Below are positions 54,798 through 63,025 of a stretch of 64,000 nt of DNA, piece by piece. Under the pieces are notes generated by a model, which did not search any database, was not told the DNA's origin, and worked only from the letters and a program-made list of their open reading frames with translations. The translations under genes and the position numbers were made by a program. Position 1 is the first letter of the stretch. Each line of letters opens with the position of its first letter. The stretch is from Anaerolineae bacterium (GTDB lineage Bacteria > Chloroflexota > Anaerolineae > Aggregatilineales > Phototrophicaceae): assembly GCA_022824365.1 (NCBI GenBank), contig JAJEAA010000013.1, positions 18,146 through 82,145 on the forward strand, in the 5' to 3' direction.

Positions 54798-57410
54798 CTA
54801 TGAAGCAATGCGAAACTGGAAGAATTCGAGTTCGCGGTTGAAGCGGGTTTGGCTGCTGAGCAGGATGCCAGGCAGGCTGTTGCCGGCGTCGTAGTTGTAG
54901 ACGACGAGCCTGGCGCTGTATTCACCTGGAGGCAGGGCGGACAGATCGATTTGGTAGCGGCCGAGGGGGTCGTGGTGGAAGACGAAGTCACGGTTGCCCG
55001 CTTTGTTGCCGCTGTCGTCGAAGAGTTGGACTGAGAAGGCGTGGGCGGCAGGCGGCAGGCGCTCCCACATAAGATAGAGATCGAGCTTGTCCTCGTTTAT
55101 ATCAGCGAGCAGGTTGCCGAGTTGGATGCCGTTGTCGTATTCGACGGCGAACGGGGCATCGCTGAGGGCGAGCTGGCAGGGGAAACCGGGGCGCAGGAAG
55201 TATTCGATGACGGCGGTTTCCAGGTCGATGAGGGGTCCGCAGGAATTGAAGTGGCGCGCGAGCCAGGCGCTGTAATTATCGATCAGGTACTGATCGGTCG
55301 CCCCTGGGTTGGAGACTGAGAGTATGACGCTATTGCTTGTGAGCGCTGCCTGGGGACCTGAGCCTTGGCCGGCGGCGGTCGGCGAGGATTCCGCATAAAT
55401 ATCATCTTCACTTACTGGGATAGAGTCGCGCAGGCTATACATGAAGGCGTGGTAATACTGCTCGGCCTGGCTATCGTAATAGGGGCCTGGAAAGATGCTG
55501 AGCAGGGAAAACCTGTGTAGAGGAAGAACGGCGTTCTCTTCGACGGTCTGGAACAGTTGGATGCCATCCTGATTTAGGAACGTGGGTGTGTGGTTGCAGA
55601 TATCGCGCAAATCCTCGATGTGATAGATGCTGACGAACTCGTCACTGTAGGCGGCGCGGAGGGCGGCGAAGTTGGGGGCGATCCTCTCGGCATGAATGCG
55701 GTCATGATGCAGAACGATATGGGTGAAGCCGTCGTCAAGCAATTGCGCCTGGGCGGCGATGAATTCGTCAATATTGCCGGGCAGGCAGTTGTAGACTTTG
55801 CCAGAGCGCCACTCGCGCAGCAGCAGGTTAGCCTCTATGTAGTCGAAGGCGCGCGCGGGTGTGCGGGTAGGTCTTCCTTCGGCATGGGGATAGCCATTGA
55901 AGGTCTGGTAGAAGGCGTAGATTTTGGAGTTTGGGGAGCCGGTTGGCAGGTTGATCAGGCGAATGGACTCCTCTTCATCTTCCTGCCCGAGCCAGTCGAT
56001 GAAATCCAGCCGGCCTTCAGGCAGGGTGAAGGGGCGCTGTTCTTGGTAGTACTCGAAGGCTACCAGGCAGGTCAGAAGCAGGATGAGCAATCGTCGAGCT
56101 GGCATCGCTTGCGCGAGGGTCATCAGTCCGAAGCAGCTTAAGACGGCGAAGGGGAGCAGGGCGCCAGCATGGAAATTGTCGACCGCCCAAAATGGCTTGA
56201 ACAGAAATGGGAGCGCCTCCGTCAGATAGTATTTGGGCAAGATGATGTTTGCGTAGTTCGTCGCGTTAATGGTCAGAGATGAGCCGAGGCGTAAAATCAG
56301 AAATGTGAGAGCCAGAATCAGCCAGGGGAGCAAGCGGCGGCGGTTCTTGCTTTTGGCGATTGCCAAGGCGACCAGGAGCAATGGGATGTAGCCGAGGAAG
56401 ACGACATTCTCCCAACCGGCGTTTGTCATTAGCTGGGGGAATAGATCAGCCAGAATCGGGTAGGTGAGGGGGTGGTGGAAGTTGACGAAGTTAAAGATCA
56501 GGTCATTGCCGATTTCTTTGCCTTCGTTCTTGGCGAGAGCGCCGGAAAGCCCTTGCGGATCGGTGAGCATCGGATAGAAACGCAGGAAGAGGAAGCCGGC
56601 GAGAACAACCAGGAACAAGCCAAGGTTGAGCCAGAACCGGCGGTCTTTCCAGTTTTTGAGCGTGAAGTACAGCAGATAAAAGCCCAGCATGATAAGCAGG
56701 CAGACAAGGGTGTACATGCCGATGAAGGCGGTAGCGCCGAAGACTGCGCCGGCGATGAGCATGAGCCGGGGGCGTTTTTCAAGCAAGCCGCGATGCAGGA
56801 AATAAAGACCAAGCGGGATGGTCGCGATGAAGGCGATATTGGTGTGAGCCGGGCGGAATATGATAAAAGCGCCCGTACCGAATACAGCCGCGCCGAAAAG
56901 GGCGATCCATTTATCGCGAAAGAGGTAGTTGAGGTAGACATAGCCGGCGGCGGCGTTGAGGAAGGCAAGCAGGAGATAGGTCAGATTGTAGGCCTTGGCC
57001 GGGGGCAGAAATGTCTTGAGGGCGGCCATGAGCGCCATGTGCGGCAGACTGAAATTGTGGAAGGCGAGGGAGACGCCGGCAGGATGGAATAGCAGATCGG
57101 TGAAATAGTAATCGGCTCTGCCCGTGATCAGACGTTCAAAATACCAGGCGTCCCAGAAAAGCATATTGGCGTCGCCATTATCATTCACCAACCAGAAGCC
57201 GTCGCGGTCGAAGACATGGGCGAATGTGGGCCAAGTCAGCGCGATGATGATGAGGGGCATGATGACCAGGAAAGGCAGATGGTTGCGGAGGGTTTTGCGG
57301 ATTTGTTTCCCCCGCCCCCCGGCCCCCGGCCCCAAAATGAGGGAGGGGAGGGCTTCTCGGAGGAGGCGGCTATTTTGCGCAGCTAACCTGGAGTTGCTGG
57401 GATTTTTCAT
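54798..57410 (-). CDS. GT-C-like multispanning membrane protein, array copy E
   Basis: The 870-aa first and most divergent gene of the array. The N-terminus contains repeat-coded PSLILGPGAGGRGK, as in copy A. The first loop has GDANMLFWDAWY and ADYYFTDLLFHPAGVSLAFH. The membrane body (FRPAHTNIAFIATIPLGLYF) and soluble middle (INLPTGSPNSKIYAFYQTFN) differ most from the others, while the C-terminal 100 residues again match the family closely (FSVQLFDDSGNKAGNRDFVF). Its divergence makes it the likely oldest lineage. Function inferred as GT-C-like. Confidence 0.75.
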   Translation of the reverse strand: MKNPSNSRLAAQNSRLLREALPSLILGPGAGGRGKQIRKTLRNHLPFLVIMPLIIIALTWPTFAHVFDRDGFWLVNDNGDANMLFWDAWYFERLITGRADYYFTDLLFHPAGVSLAFHNFSLPHMALMAALKTFLPPAKAYNLTYLLLAFLNAAAGYVYLNYLFRDKWIALFGAAVFGTGAFIIFRPAHTNIAFIATIPLGLYFLHRGLLEKRPRLMLIAGAVFGATAFIGMYTLVCLLIMLGFYLLYFTLKNWKDRRFWLNLGLFLVVLAGFLFLRFYPMLTDPQGLSGALAKNEGKEIGNDLIFNFVNFHHPLTYPILADLFPQLMTNAGWENVVFLGYIPLLLVALAIAKSKNRRRLLPWLILALTFLILRLGSSLTINATNYANIILPKYYLTEALPFLFKPFWAVDNFHAGALLPFAVLSCFGLMTLAQAMPARRLLILLLTCLVAFEYYQEQRPFTLPEGRLDFIDWLGQEDEEESIRLINLPTGSPNSKIYAFYQTFNGYPHAEGRPTRTPARAFDYIEANLLLREWRSGKVYNCLPGNIDEFIAAQAQLLDDGFTHIVLHHDRIHAERIAPNFAALRAAYSDEFVSIYHIEDLRDICNHTPTFLNQDGIQLFQTVEENAVLPLHRFSLLSIFPGPYYDSQAEQYYHAFMYSLRDSIPVSEDDIYAESSPTAAGQGSGPQAALTSNSVILSVSNPGATDQYLIDNYSAWLARHFNSCGPLIDLETAVIEYFLRPGFPCQLALSDAPFAVEYDNGIQLGNLLADINEDKLDLYLMWERLPPAAHAFSVQLFDDSGNKAGNRDFVFHHDPLGRYQIDLSALPPGEYSARLVVYNYDAGNSLPGILLSSQTRFNRELEFFQFRIAS
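57308..57352. repeat. GC-rich element inside the coding start of copy E
   Basis: CCCCCGCCCCCCGGCCCCCG followed by GCCCCAAAATGAGGGAGG, read in frame on the minus strand near residue 20-35 of copy E. Confidence 0.6.
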
Positions 57411-57495
57411 GAGTCGAGTGAAGTTGGCAGGTTGGCGAAGTTCACCACTCCCAATATATCACAGGCTTGTTAATGCGCCTGCGCGGGGAGTGCAG

Positions 57496-58554
57496 TCAGT
57501 CGGAGGCAAGCCAGGCGACGGCGTCTTTGGCGAAGTAGCTGATGAGCATATCAGCGCCGGCGCGTTTGATGCTGACGAGGCTTTCGAGGGCGCTGCGCTC
57601 GAGATCGAGCCAGCCTTGGCGGGCAGCGGCGTGGATCATGGCGTATTCGCCGCTGACTTGATAGGCGGCCAGCGGCAGATCAAAGCGGCGGCGGGCTTCG
57701 TTGAGGATATCGAGGCAGGGCAGGGCCGGTTTGACGAGCAGGATGTCGGCGCCTTCTTCGACGTCAAGGGAGATTTCCTTGAGCGCTTCGCGGCGGTTGG
57801 CGGGGTCGAGTTGGTATTGCCGGCGATCGCCAAAGCTGGGGGCGCTGTGGGCGGCATGGCGGAAGGGACCGTAGAAAACGCTGGCGGCTTTGGCGGCGTA
57901 GCTCATGATGGCGACATGCGACATGGCGTCGGCGTCAAGGGCGCGGCGGATGACGGCGACCATGCCGTCAAGCATGCCGGAGGGAGCGATGATATCAGCG
58001 CCGGCGCGGGCGTGAACGAGGGAGGCGCGGGCGAGCAATTCCAGCGTGGGGTCATTGAGCAGGTAGCCGAGGGGCAGGTTGGGATCGAAGCGGGGATTGT
58101 CGGGAGTGTTGATCAAGCCGCAGTGTCCGTGGTCGGTGTATTCGCAGAAGCACATATCGGAGATGACGACGAGATCGGGAGCGGCTTCCTTGATAACGGC
58201 GATGGCGCGGGGAATGATGCCGGCGGGATTGAAGTTATCGCTGCCGCAGGCGTCTTTGACCGCGGGGATGCCGAAAAGAAGGACAGCGGGAATGCCGAGG
58301 TCGGCGATGGCTTTGGCTTCGGCCGGGAGTTGGTCGAGAGAGAGTTGGAATTGGCCGGGCATGGATTCGATGGGCAGCCGCAGACCCTGGCCATGGCGTA
58401 TGAAAAGCGGATAGATCAGGTCGGCGGGACTCAGGGTTGTTTCGCGGACCAGACGCCTGATCGAGGCGGACAGGCGCAAGCGGCGCGGACGCTGTGATGC
58501 CGGGGGCGCGCTGGTTGTTTCGCCTGTGGCGGCGGTCAGTTTCTGATCTTCCAT
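57496..58554 (-). CDS. hemB: Delta-aminolevulinic acid dehydratase (porphobilinogen synthase)
   Basis: The enzyme joins two 5-aminolevulinates into porphobilinogen, the substrate of the HemC encoded at 31334. The zinc-type Cys cluster ([14 protein letters not shown]) and both active-site lysine regions ([16 protein letters not shown] and [12 protein letters not shown]) are present. The 352-aa start at 58554 (MEDQKLTAA) is chosen because upstream in-frame codons overlap the nitroreductase gene. No clear ribosome site is visible, so the exact start is uncertain. It follows the nitroreductase gene by 29 bp. Confidence 0.95.
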   Translation of the reverse strand: MEDQKLTAATGETTSAPPASQRPRRLRLSASIRRLVRETTLSPADLIYPLFIRHGQGLRLPIESMPGQFQLSLDQLPAEAKAIADLGIPAVLLFGIPAVKDACGSDNFNPAGIIPRAIAVIKEAAPDLVVISDMCFCEYTDHGHCGLINTPDNPRFDPNLPLGYLLNDPTLELLARASLVHARAGADIIAPSGMLDGMVAVIRRALDADAMSHVAIMSYAAKAASVFYGPFRHAAHSAPSFGDRRQYQLDPANRREALKEISLDVEEGADILLVKPALPCLDILNEARRRFDLPLAAYQVSGEYAMIHAAARQGWLDLERSALESLVSIKRAGADMLISYFAKDAVAWLASD

Positions 58555-58583
58555 AAGAGATTGGTCCCGGGGCTTGGGCCGGA

Positions 58584-59099
58584 TCACCAGCGTTCCCAAT
58601 GCACGACATCGTCATAGAGGCGGCGTCCGCCAGCGCGGAGAGGCTGGCCAGCTCCCTTGGCATCGGCGGGGTAGCCGAAAGAGATGACGAGGCGGGTCTG
58701 ATGATCGGCTGGGATGCCGAGCAGATCGCGGGCTTGGTCGGGTTGGTAGATGGTGCCGAGGCAGGAGCCGATGCCGATTTCGGTCGCGGCCAATTGCATG
58801 TATGCGGCGCTCTGGCCCGAATCGAAGAAATGCCAGAGAGTGCGCTCGTTCTCGGTCGGCACGACGATGAGGACGCAGAGGGCGGCGCCGGCGACATGCC
58901 CCATGCCAGCGCCGAGTTGGGCGATTTTGGCGAGGCTCGTTTTGTCTTGCACGGCGATGAAGTGCCAGGGCTGGCTGTTTTTGGAGCTTTGGGAGCGGCG
59001 GCCGGCGTTGAGGATGCGCTCGATGTGAGCCGGTTGCAGGGGCTGGTCAATGAATTCGCGGATGGCGCGTTTGCTTTGGATGGCATTCCAGACGTTCAT
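58584..59099 (-). CDS. Nitroreductase-family flavoprotein
   Basis: A 171-aa FMN-dependent oxidoreductase fold. AAAGGAG lies seven bases before ATG 59099. The FMN-binding RAIREF segment, [15 protein letters not shown], and the late [12 protein letters not shown] and [10 protein letters not shown] blocks match the family. It precedes hemB in one unit. Relatives act on nitroaromatics, quinones or flavins; the substrate cannot be told. Confidence 0.88.
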   Translation of the reverse strand: MNVWNAIQSKRAIREFIDQPLQPAHIERILNAGRRSQSSKNSQPWHFIAVQDKTSLAKIAQLGAGMGHVAGAALCVLIVVPTENERTLWHFFDSGQSAAYMQLAATEIGIGSCLGTIYQPDQARDLLGIPADHQTRLVISFGYPADAKGAGQPLRAGGRRLYDDVVHWERW

Positions 59100-59232
59100 G
59101 GTTGTTCTCCTTTGATTACCCCCCTCGGTCCCCCCATTGCGATAGCTCTTATATTCCAAACTGCCCAAAGCGAGGTAGCATCAAGAAGACATTTAGCACT
59201 AATATTCTGTGTTCAAACCATCTCAAGACTAG

Positions 59233-59345
59233 ACAAGCGGGAGGGTATCTCGCTCGTTCAGTTCTTCAAAATGTTCCCTGATGACGACACTGCCAAGAGA
59301 TGGTTCGCCAAATCCCGATAGCCAGATGGCATCCGCTGCCCTCAC
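59233..59345 (+). pseudogene. Fragment of an IS1595-type transposase N-terminus with a nonsense codon
   Basis: The frame reads KREGISLVQFFKMFPDDDTA, then KRWFAKSR, TAG at 59319-59321, then PDGIRCPH. In IS1595-family transposases this position is a conserved Trp before the zinc ribbon (W-P-x-G-x-x-x-CP-x-C), so TAG probably arose from TGG. Similarity stops after CPH, before the catalytic domain. It is a dead remnant. Confidence 0.6.
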
Positions 59346-59362
59346 ATGGACGTGATTGCGGA

Positions 59363-59557
59363 CTAGGCATCAGCCGGATTCGACGCAGGAGGCAGTTTGA
59401 CAGTCTGCTGTGTCACTATCCCTGGCAGCAGCTTGTTCATTTCTTCTGGCGTCACAAACTTCATGATCTTCGGCGGTGTTCCGGGTGGGTATGTTACTGA
59501 CTTCATGGCCTCGTCCAACTGTCTTTGCTGCCTTTCCTTTCTTTGCTTGTCACTCAT
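59363..59557 (-). CDS. Small hypothetical protein, coupled to the upstream gene
   Basis: A 64-aa protein with a strong GAGGAGG ribosome site that lies inside the end of the upstream gene; the two overlap by 8 bp. The N-terminus is a basic helix (SDKQRKERQQRQLDEAMK) and the rest is Pro/Thr-rich without membrane segment. No family is recognised. Confidence 0.65.
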   Translation of the reverse strand: MSDKQRKERQQRQLDEAMKSVTYPPGTPPKIMKFVTPEEMNKLLPGIVTQQTVKLPPASNPADA

Positions 59558-60020
59558 TGCTTACCTCCTCATTCAAATGAGTCAACATCACGGAAAATCT
59601 ACCCACTTCGCGGGTCGCGAGGCTGTTAAGCCACTGTATTTCAAACGTATATCGCCCCGGCTCAGTATACCAGATCGACCCCCACTCCGCAGTTATCGGG
59701 ACATCACTGCCGACCATGTCGGGTTCTGGAGTAAAATAGACTTCGCCGTTAGATGGCATCAAGGGAACGGCATGCAACAGTCTGTTGCCCGGATCAAAAT
59801 ACCGGACGGCAACGTAAAGTTGACGGCCTATATCGTCCGCTTCAACGGCCCAAGAGGTTGCAAGATACCAGGTTGGATTCAACTCCACTTCCATGACATC
59901 AGTCTCGGCGCTGGGGGGTGGTACAATGAACTGGCTGGCTGGCACGTCCAGCCACTCCGGTACTCCAGCATCATGCGTGACTGTGTTTGCAGTCGTTACA
60001 ACTGTCCAAAGATGTCGCAT
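59550..60020 (-). CDS. Hypothetical beta-sandwich-like protein
   Basis: A 156-aa protein with alternating hydrophobic strands (LYVAVRYFDPGNRLL, WYTEPGRYTFEIQWLNS, VGRFSVMLTHL), a pattern of Ig-like or DUF6941-type folds, though that comparison is from memory. No signal peptide. It overlaps the 64-aa gene and forms a two-gene unit with it. Function unknown. Confidence 0.6.
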   Translation of the reverse strand: MRHLWTVVTTANTVTHDAGVPEWLDVPASQFIVPPPSAETDVMEVELNPTWYLATSWAVEADDIGRQLYVAVRYFDPGNRLLHAVPLMPSNGEVYFTPEPDMVGSDVPITAEWGSIWYTEPGRYTFEIQWLNSLATREVGRFSVMLTHLNEEVSNE

Positions 60021-60118
60021 TTGCCCCCGATCCTACCTGTATAGTCCAGTAGTGAGATGGTTCGGCTCAGTATGAAAGTTTTCCGGGTTTCACCCGAGTT
60101 TGCGTTTGGGTTAGTTCC

Positions 60119-60349
60119 CTAGTCGTCCAGATTATGGCGGGCGGGCAGGCGATTGGCGGCGAGGGTTCCGTAGCCTTTCATTTCGCCGCGGAGCATATCG
60201 TTGATTTCGGCTTCGTAGATAATCTGCGCTTCGACATCGGCTTCCATGGCAAATTCGAGCATGACTTCGGCGACAGAATTTTTGACGGTGCGTTTGATTA
60301 ATTCCTCCAGCTCTTCTACCGTTAGTTCCGCGATGGCTTTGTTGTGCAT
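60119..60349 (-). CDS. Small antitoxin-like hypothetical protein
   Basis: A 76-aa acidic protein with AELTVEELEELIKRTVKNSV at the N-terminus, a pattern common in orphan antitoxin-like proteins of Chloroflexota and Cyanobacteria, and a polar tail with LAANRLPARHNLDD. No toxin gene is next to it on either strand. The ribosome site is weak. Confidence 0.5.
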   Translation of the reverse strand: MHNKAIAELTVEELEELIKRTVKNSVAEVMLEFAMEADVEAQIIYEAEINDMLRGEMKGYGTLAANRLPARHNLDD

Positions 60350-60799
60350 ATCATTTGGGCAAAGCAGCCGCGGGGCGACTGATCCACCCGGCTCCTTTCA
60401 TCCTGGATGCCTTCGATTGTAGCAAAACAAGCGTGAAGCTGCCTCAGCCGCCAGCAGAATTTACATGATTCTGACATTTGGCCCGGGCGTATTGCCCTCC
60501 GATTCTTATACGCGACGAGTTGGGAAAAGGCGCGGTGGGCGGGTTTGGGGGAAAGGAAAAATAGCCACAGAGTACACAGAGGAAAAAGAGGGCACAGAGA
60601 AAAGCTGCTCGGATAACCAGTATGTAGGGGAGGTCAATCTGGTCGCCCGCAACAGCTAATACATGAAAGGCGGGCGACTTGATAGGGCGCGTAGACACAG
60701 CCCGCCAGTCGTCCCTAGGCGATGTCTTGGGGTTAGTTTCGCGGGACTTGTCACCGGGGCGGGACTGTGTGACACTGCGGCTTTGAATTTCCGGGCGGG
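60350..60799. repeat. Spacer with CACAGAG and palindrome remnants
   Basis: ATAGCCACAGAGTACACAGA at about 60562 belongs to the CACAGAG element. GTAGGGGAGGTCAATCTGGT followed by CGCCC (about 60624) and GGGCGACTTGATAGGGCGCG (about 60672) are degenerate palindromes in opposite orientations. No gene seen. Confidence 0.5.
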
Positions 60800-61540
60800 A
60801 TGGCGAGGGTCATGTTGCTGTTGGCGGCGGGGCTGATTATGTTTGGGGGGAGCATCGTGCAAGGCGCGATCGGCTTCGCCCTGGGCATGATTGCGGTGCC
60901 GCTGCTGGTGGAAGCTGGTTTCAGCTTGTCGCAGGCGGTGGCGTTGACCACCTTGGCGATCGGCATTCAGGTCCTGTTTGGCGCTTGGCAACTGCGGGCG
61001 CATATCCCCTGGGGCGATGTCAAGCTGGCGGCGGCGCTGCGCTATCTGACTGTGCCGATTGGCGTCCTGCTGCTGCTCTCGGTCGAGGGTATGGAGGCGG
61101 AAGAGATGAAGCGCCTGGTCGGGCTGGGCGTTTTGTCGGGCGCGCTCATACGCGGATTGGCGCGGAGCAGGACCGCGCGCGAATTGCCGCTCCCCGTATC
61201 GGTCGCGACTTTCTGTCTCAGCGGCATATTGCAGGGCTTGGTAGCGATGGGCGGACCGCCGGTGGTGCTTTGGATGACGACGCGGGACTGGCGGGCGCGG
61301 CAGGCGCGAGCCTTCACCATGACGCTATTCTTGCTGAATGCGCCGCTGCAAGTGCTGTTGCTGCTCTTCCTGTCGCGGACGATGAGCGTCGATGTGCTGC
61401 TGATGGCATTGGTCTTGACGCCCTTTATATTCCTGGGCACGACGATAGGCTTGAGGATAGGCGATCGTTTTTCCAAGCCGCTGCTGAACAAAGCGGCGCT
61501 GGGGGTATTGATTGCGATCGCGCTGAATGCGATTCTTTAG
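60800..61540 (+). CDS. TauE/SafE-family membrane permease
   Basis: A 246-aa protein with about eight membrane helices in two halves. The first has GSIVQGAIGFALGMIAVPLL and the second GILQGLVAMGGPPVVLWMTT, the paired motifs of the TauE/SafE family. These proteins export sulfite, sulfoacetate or organic acids. It lies 16 bp upstream of a PLP decarboxylase on the same strand, so it could export a decarboxylation-related product, by inference. Confidence 0.9.
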   Translation: MARVMLLLAAGLIMFGGSIVQGAIGFALGMIAVPLLVEAGFSLSQAVALTTLAIGIQVLFGAWQLRAHIPWGDVKLAAALRYLTVPIGVLLLLSVEGMEAEEMKRLVGLGVLSGALIRGLARSRTARELPLPVSVATFCLSGILQGLVAMGGPPVVLWMTTRDWRARQARAFTMTLFLLNAPLQVLLLLFLSRTMSVDVLLMALVLTPFIFLGTTIGLRIGDRFSKPLLNKAALGVLIAIALNAIL

Positions 61541-61556
61541 TCGGGAAAGGTTGCTG

Positions 61557-62984
61557 ATGGGCGAGAGAGAAATGCTTACGTTCAGCAGCGAGGAGATGAG
61601 GCGCTTTGGCTACGCGGTCATTGACCAGCTCATCGAATATTACGAGAGTCGCTCGGACAGGCAGGTCGTGGGCGAGTTGGATTATGAGGCGCTGGAGGCG
61701 ATGCTGCATGAGCCGCTGCCGAAAGAAGGCAGGCCTTGGCCGGCGGTATTGGAGCAGTTTGAGCGGCAGGTATTGGCGCCGACGAATCATGTCGATCATC
61801 CGCGGTTTTTCGCGTATATCCCGCTGGCGAACAATTTTGCCGGGGTGATGGCGGATGCGCTGGCGGCCGGCTACAACATCTTCAACGCGGTCTGGCTGCA
61901 GGGGGCGGGGGCGGCGCAGGTCGAGCGCTTGACGGTGGATTGGCTGCGGCAGATATTCGGCTTTCCGGCGGGCGCGGGCGGCAGCTTCGTCAGCGGCGGC
62001 TCCATGGCCAATCTGACCGGTTTGGCGGTGGCGCGGCAGGTGCGCCTGGGGGGCGATATGGGCGGCGCGGTCGCTTATTGCTCGGATCAGATTCATTTCG
62101 CGATATCGCGCGGGATGCGAGTATTGGGCTTTGGGCCGGAGCAACTGCGAAAGCTGCCGAGCGATGAGCGTTTCCGCTTGTCGGTGGCTGATTTGCGCGC
62201 GGCGATTGCGTCCGATCGGGCGGCGGGGCGGCGGCCTTTCTGCGTCATCGCGACAGCCGGCACGACCAACACGGGCGCGATTGATCCGCTGGAGGAATTG
62301 GCGGATTTGTGCCGGGAGGAGGAACTCTGGCTGCATGTCGATGGCGCTTATGGGGCGCCGGCTATGCTCTGCGAGCGCGGCAAGCAAGCCTTGCGGGGCT
62401 TGGAGTATGCCGACTCGCTGGCGCTGGATGCGCACAAGTGGTTGTTTCAGCCGATTGAATGCGGCGTGGCGATCGTGCGGGAGCGGCGCTGGCTGGCCGA
62501 GACTTTCAAGGAGCAGGGGGAGTACTTGAAAGATGTCGAGCAGGCGGGCGAAGAAATCAACTTCGGGTATCAGGGGGTGCAGTTGACGCGGCAATTCCGG
62601 GCGCTGAAGTTATGGATGACGTTCAAGGTCTTCGGCTTGGAGGCTATCAGCGAGGCGATTGCGGCCGGCTTCGAGAATGCGGAACGGGCGGAGTCGCTGC
62701 TGCGGGAGGCGGGCTGCTGGGAGATTGTGACGCCGGCGCAGATGGCGATTGTCACGTTTCGTTATCAGCCGGCGGATGGCGACGAGGCGCTGGCGAACCG
62801 GGTGACGCATGATCTGGTGGGGGCGCTGCTGGATGATGGATACGCCTTCGCCTCGGGCAGTCAATTGCGGGAGAAGACGGTCATGCGGATGTGCTGCAAC
62901 AATCCGCGCAGCACGCCGGAGGATTTAAGAGAGACTGTCGCTTTGATGGGGCGGCTAGCGGCGGAACTGGAAGAGATGTATTAA
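61557..62984 (+). CDS. Group II PLP-dependent decarboxylase (aromatic-L-amino-acid decarboxylase-like), copy 1
   Basis: A 475-aa enzyme of the glutamate/aromatic amino-acid decarboxylase superfamily. HPRFFAYIP near the N-terminus, [38 protein letters not shown] and the PLP lysine Lys294 ([10 protein letters not shown]) are all present. The start at 61557 follows GGAAAGG; a second possible ATG is 15 bp further. The HVDGAYGA context fits aromatic amino-acid decarboxylases. A tandem paralogue follows at 41 bp. Confidence 0.92.
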   Translation: MGEREMLTFSSEEMRRFGYAVIDQLIEYYESRSDRQVVGELDYEALEAMLHEPLPKEGRPWPAVLEQFERQVLAPTNHVDHPRFFAYIPLANNFAGVMADALAAGYNIFNAVWLQGAGAAQVERLTVDWLRQIFGFPAGAGGSFVSGGSMANLTGLAVARQVRLGGDMGGAVAYCSDQIHFAISRGMRVLGFGPEQLRKLPSDERFRLSVADLRAAIASDRAAGRRPFCVIATAGTTNTGAIDPLEELADLCREEELWLHVDGAYGAPAMLCERGKQALRGLEYADSLALDAHKWLFQPIECGVAIVRERRWLAETFKEQGEYLKDVEQAGEEINFGYQGVQLTRQFRALKLWMTFKVFGLEAISEAIAAGFENAERAESLLREAGCWEIVTPAQMAIVTFRYQPADGDEALANRVTHDLVGALLDDGYAFASGSQLREKTVMRMCCNNPRSTPEDLRETVALMGRLAAELEEMY

Positions 62985-63025
62985 CATTATTTGAATGCCC
63001 CGCATTAAATTCGAGAGGATCTTGT

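Noticed and set aside
60119..60349. Toxin-antitoxin locus
   Set aside because: The antitoxin-like protein has no adjacent toxin on either strand, so only an orphan is supported.
60444..60698. 84-codon hydrophobic frame
   Set aside because: It spans the CACAGAG repeat and palindrome remnants, and the hydrophobic stretch comes from the repeat.
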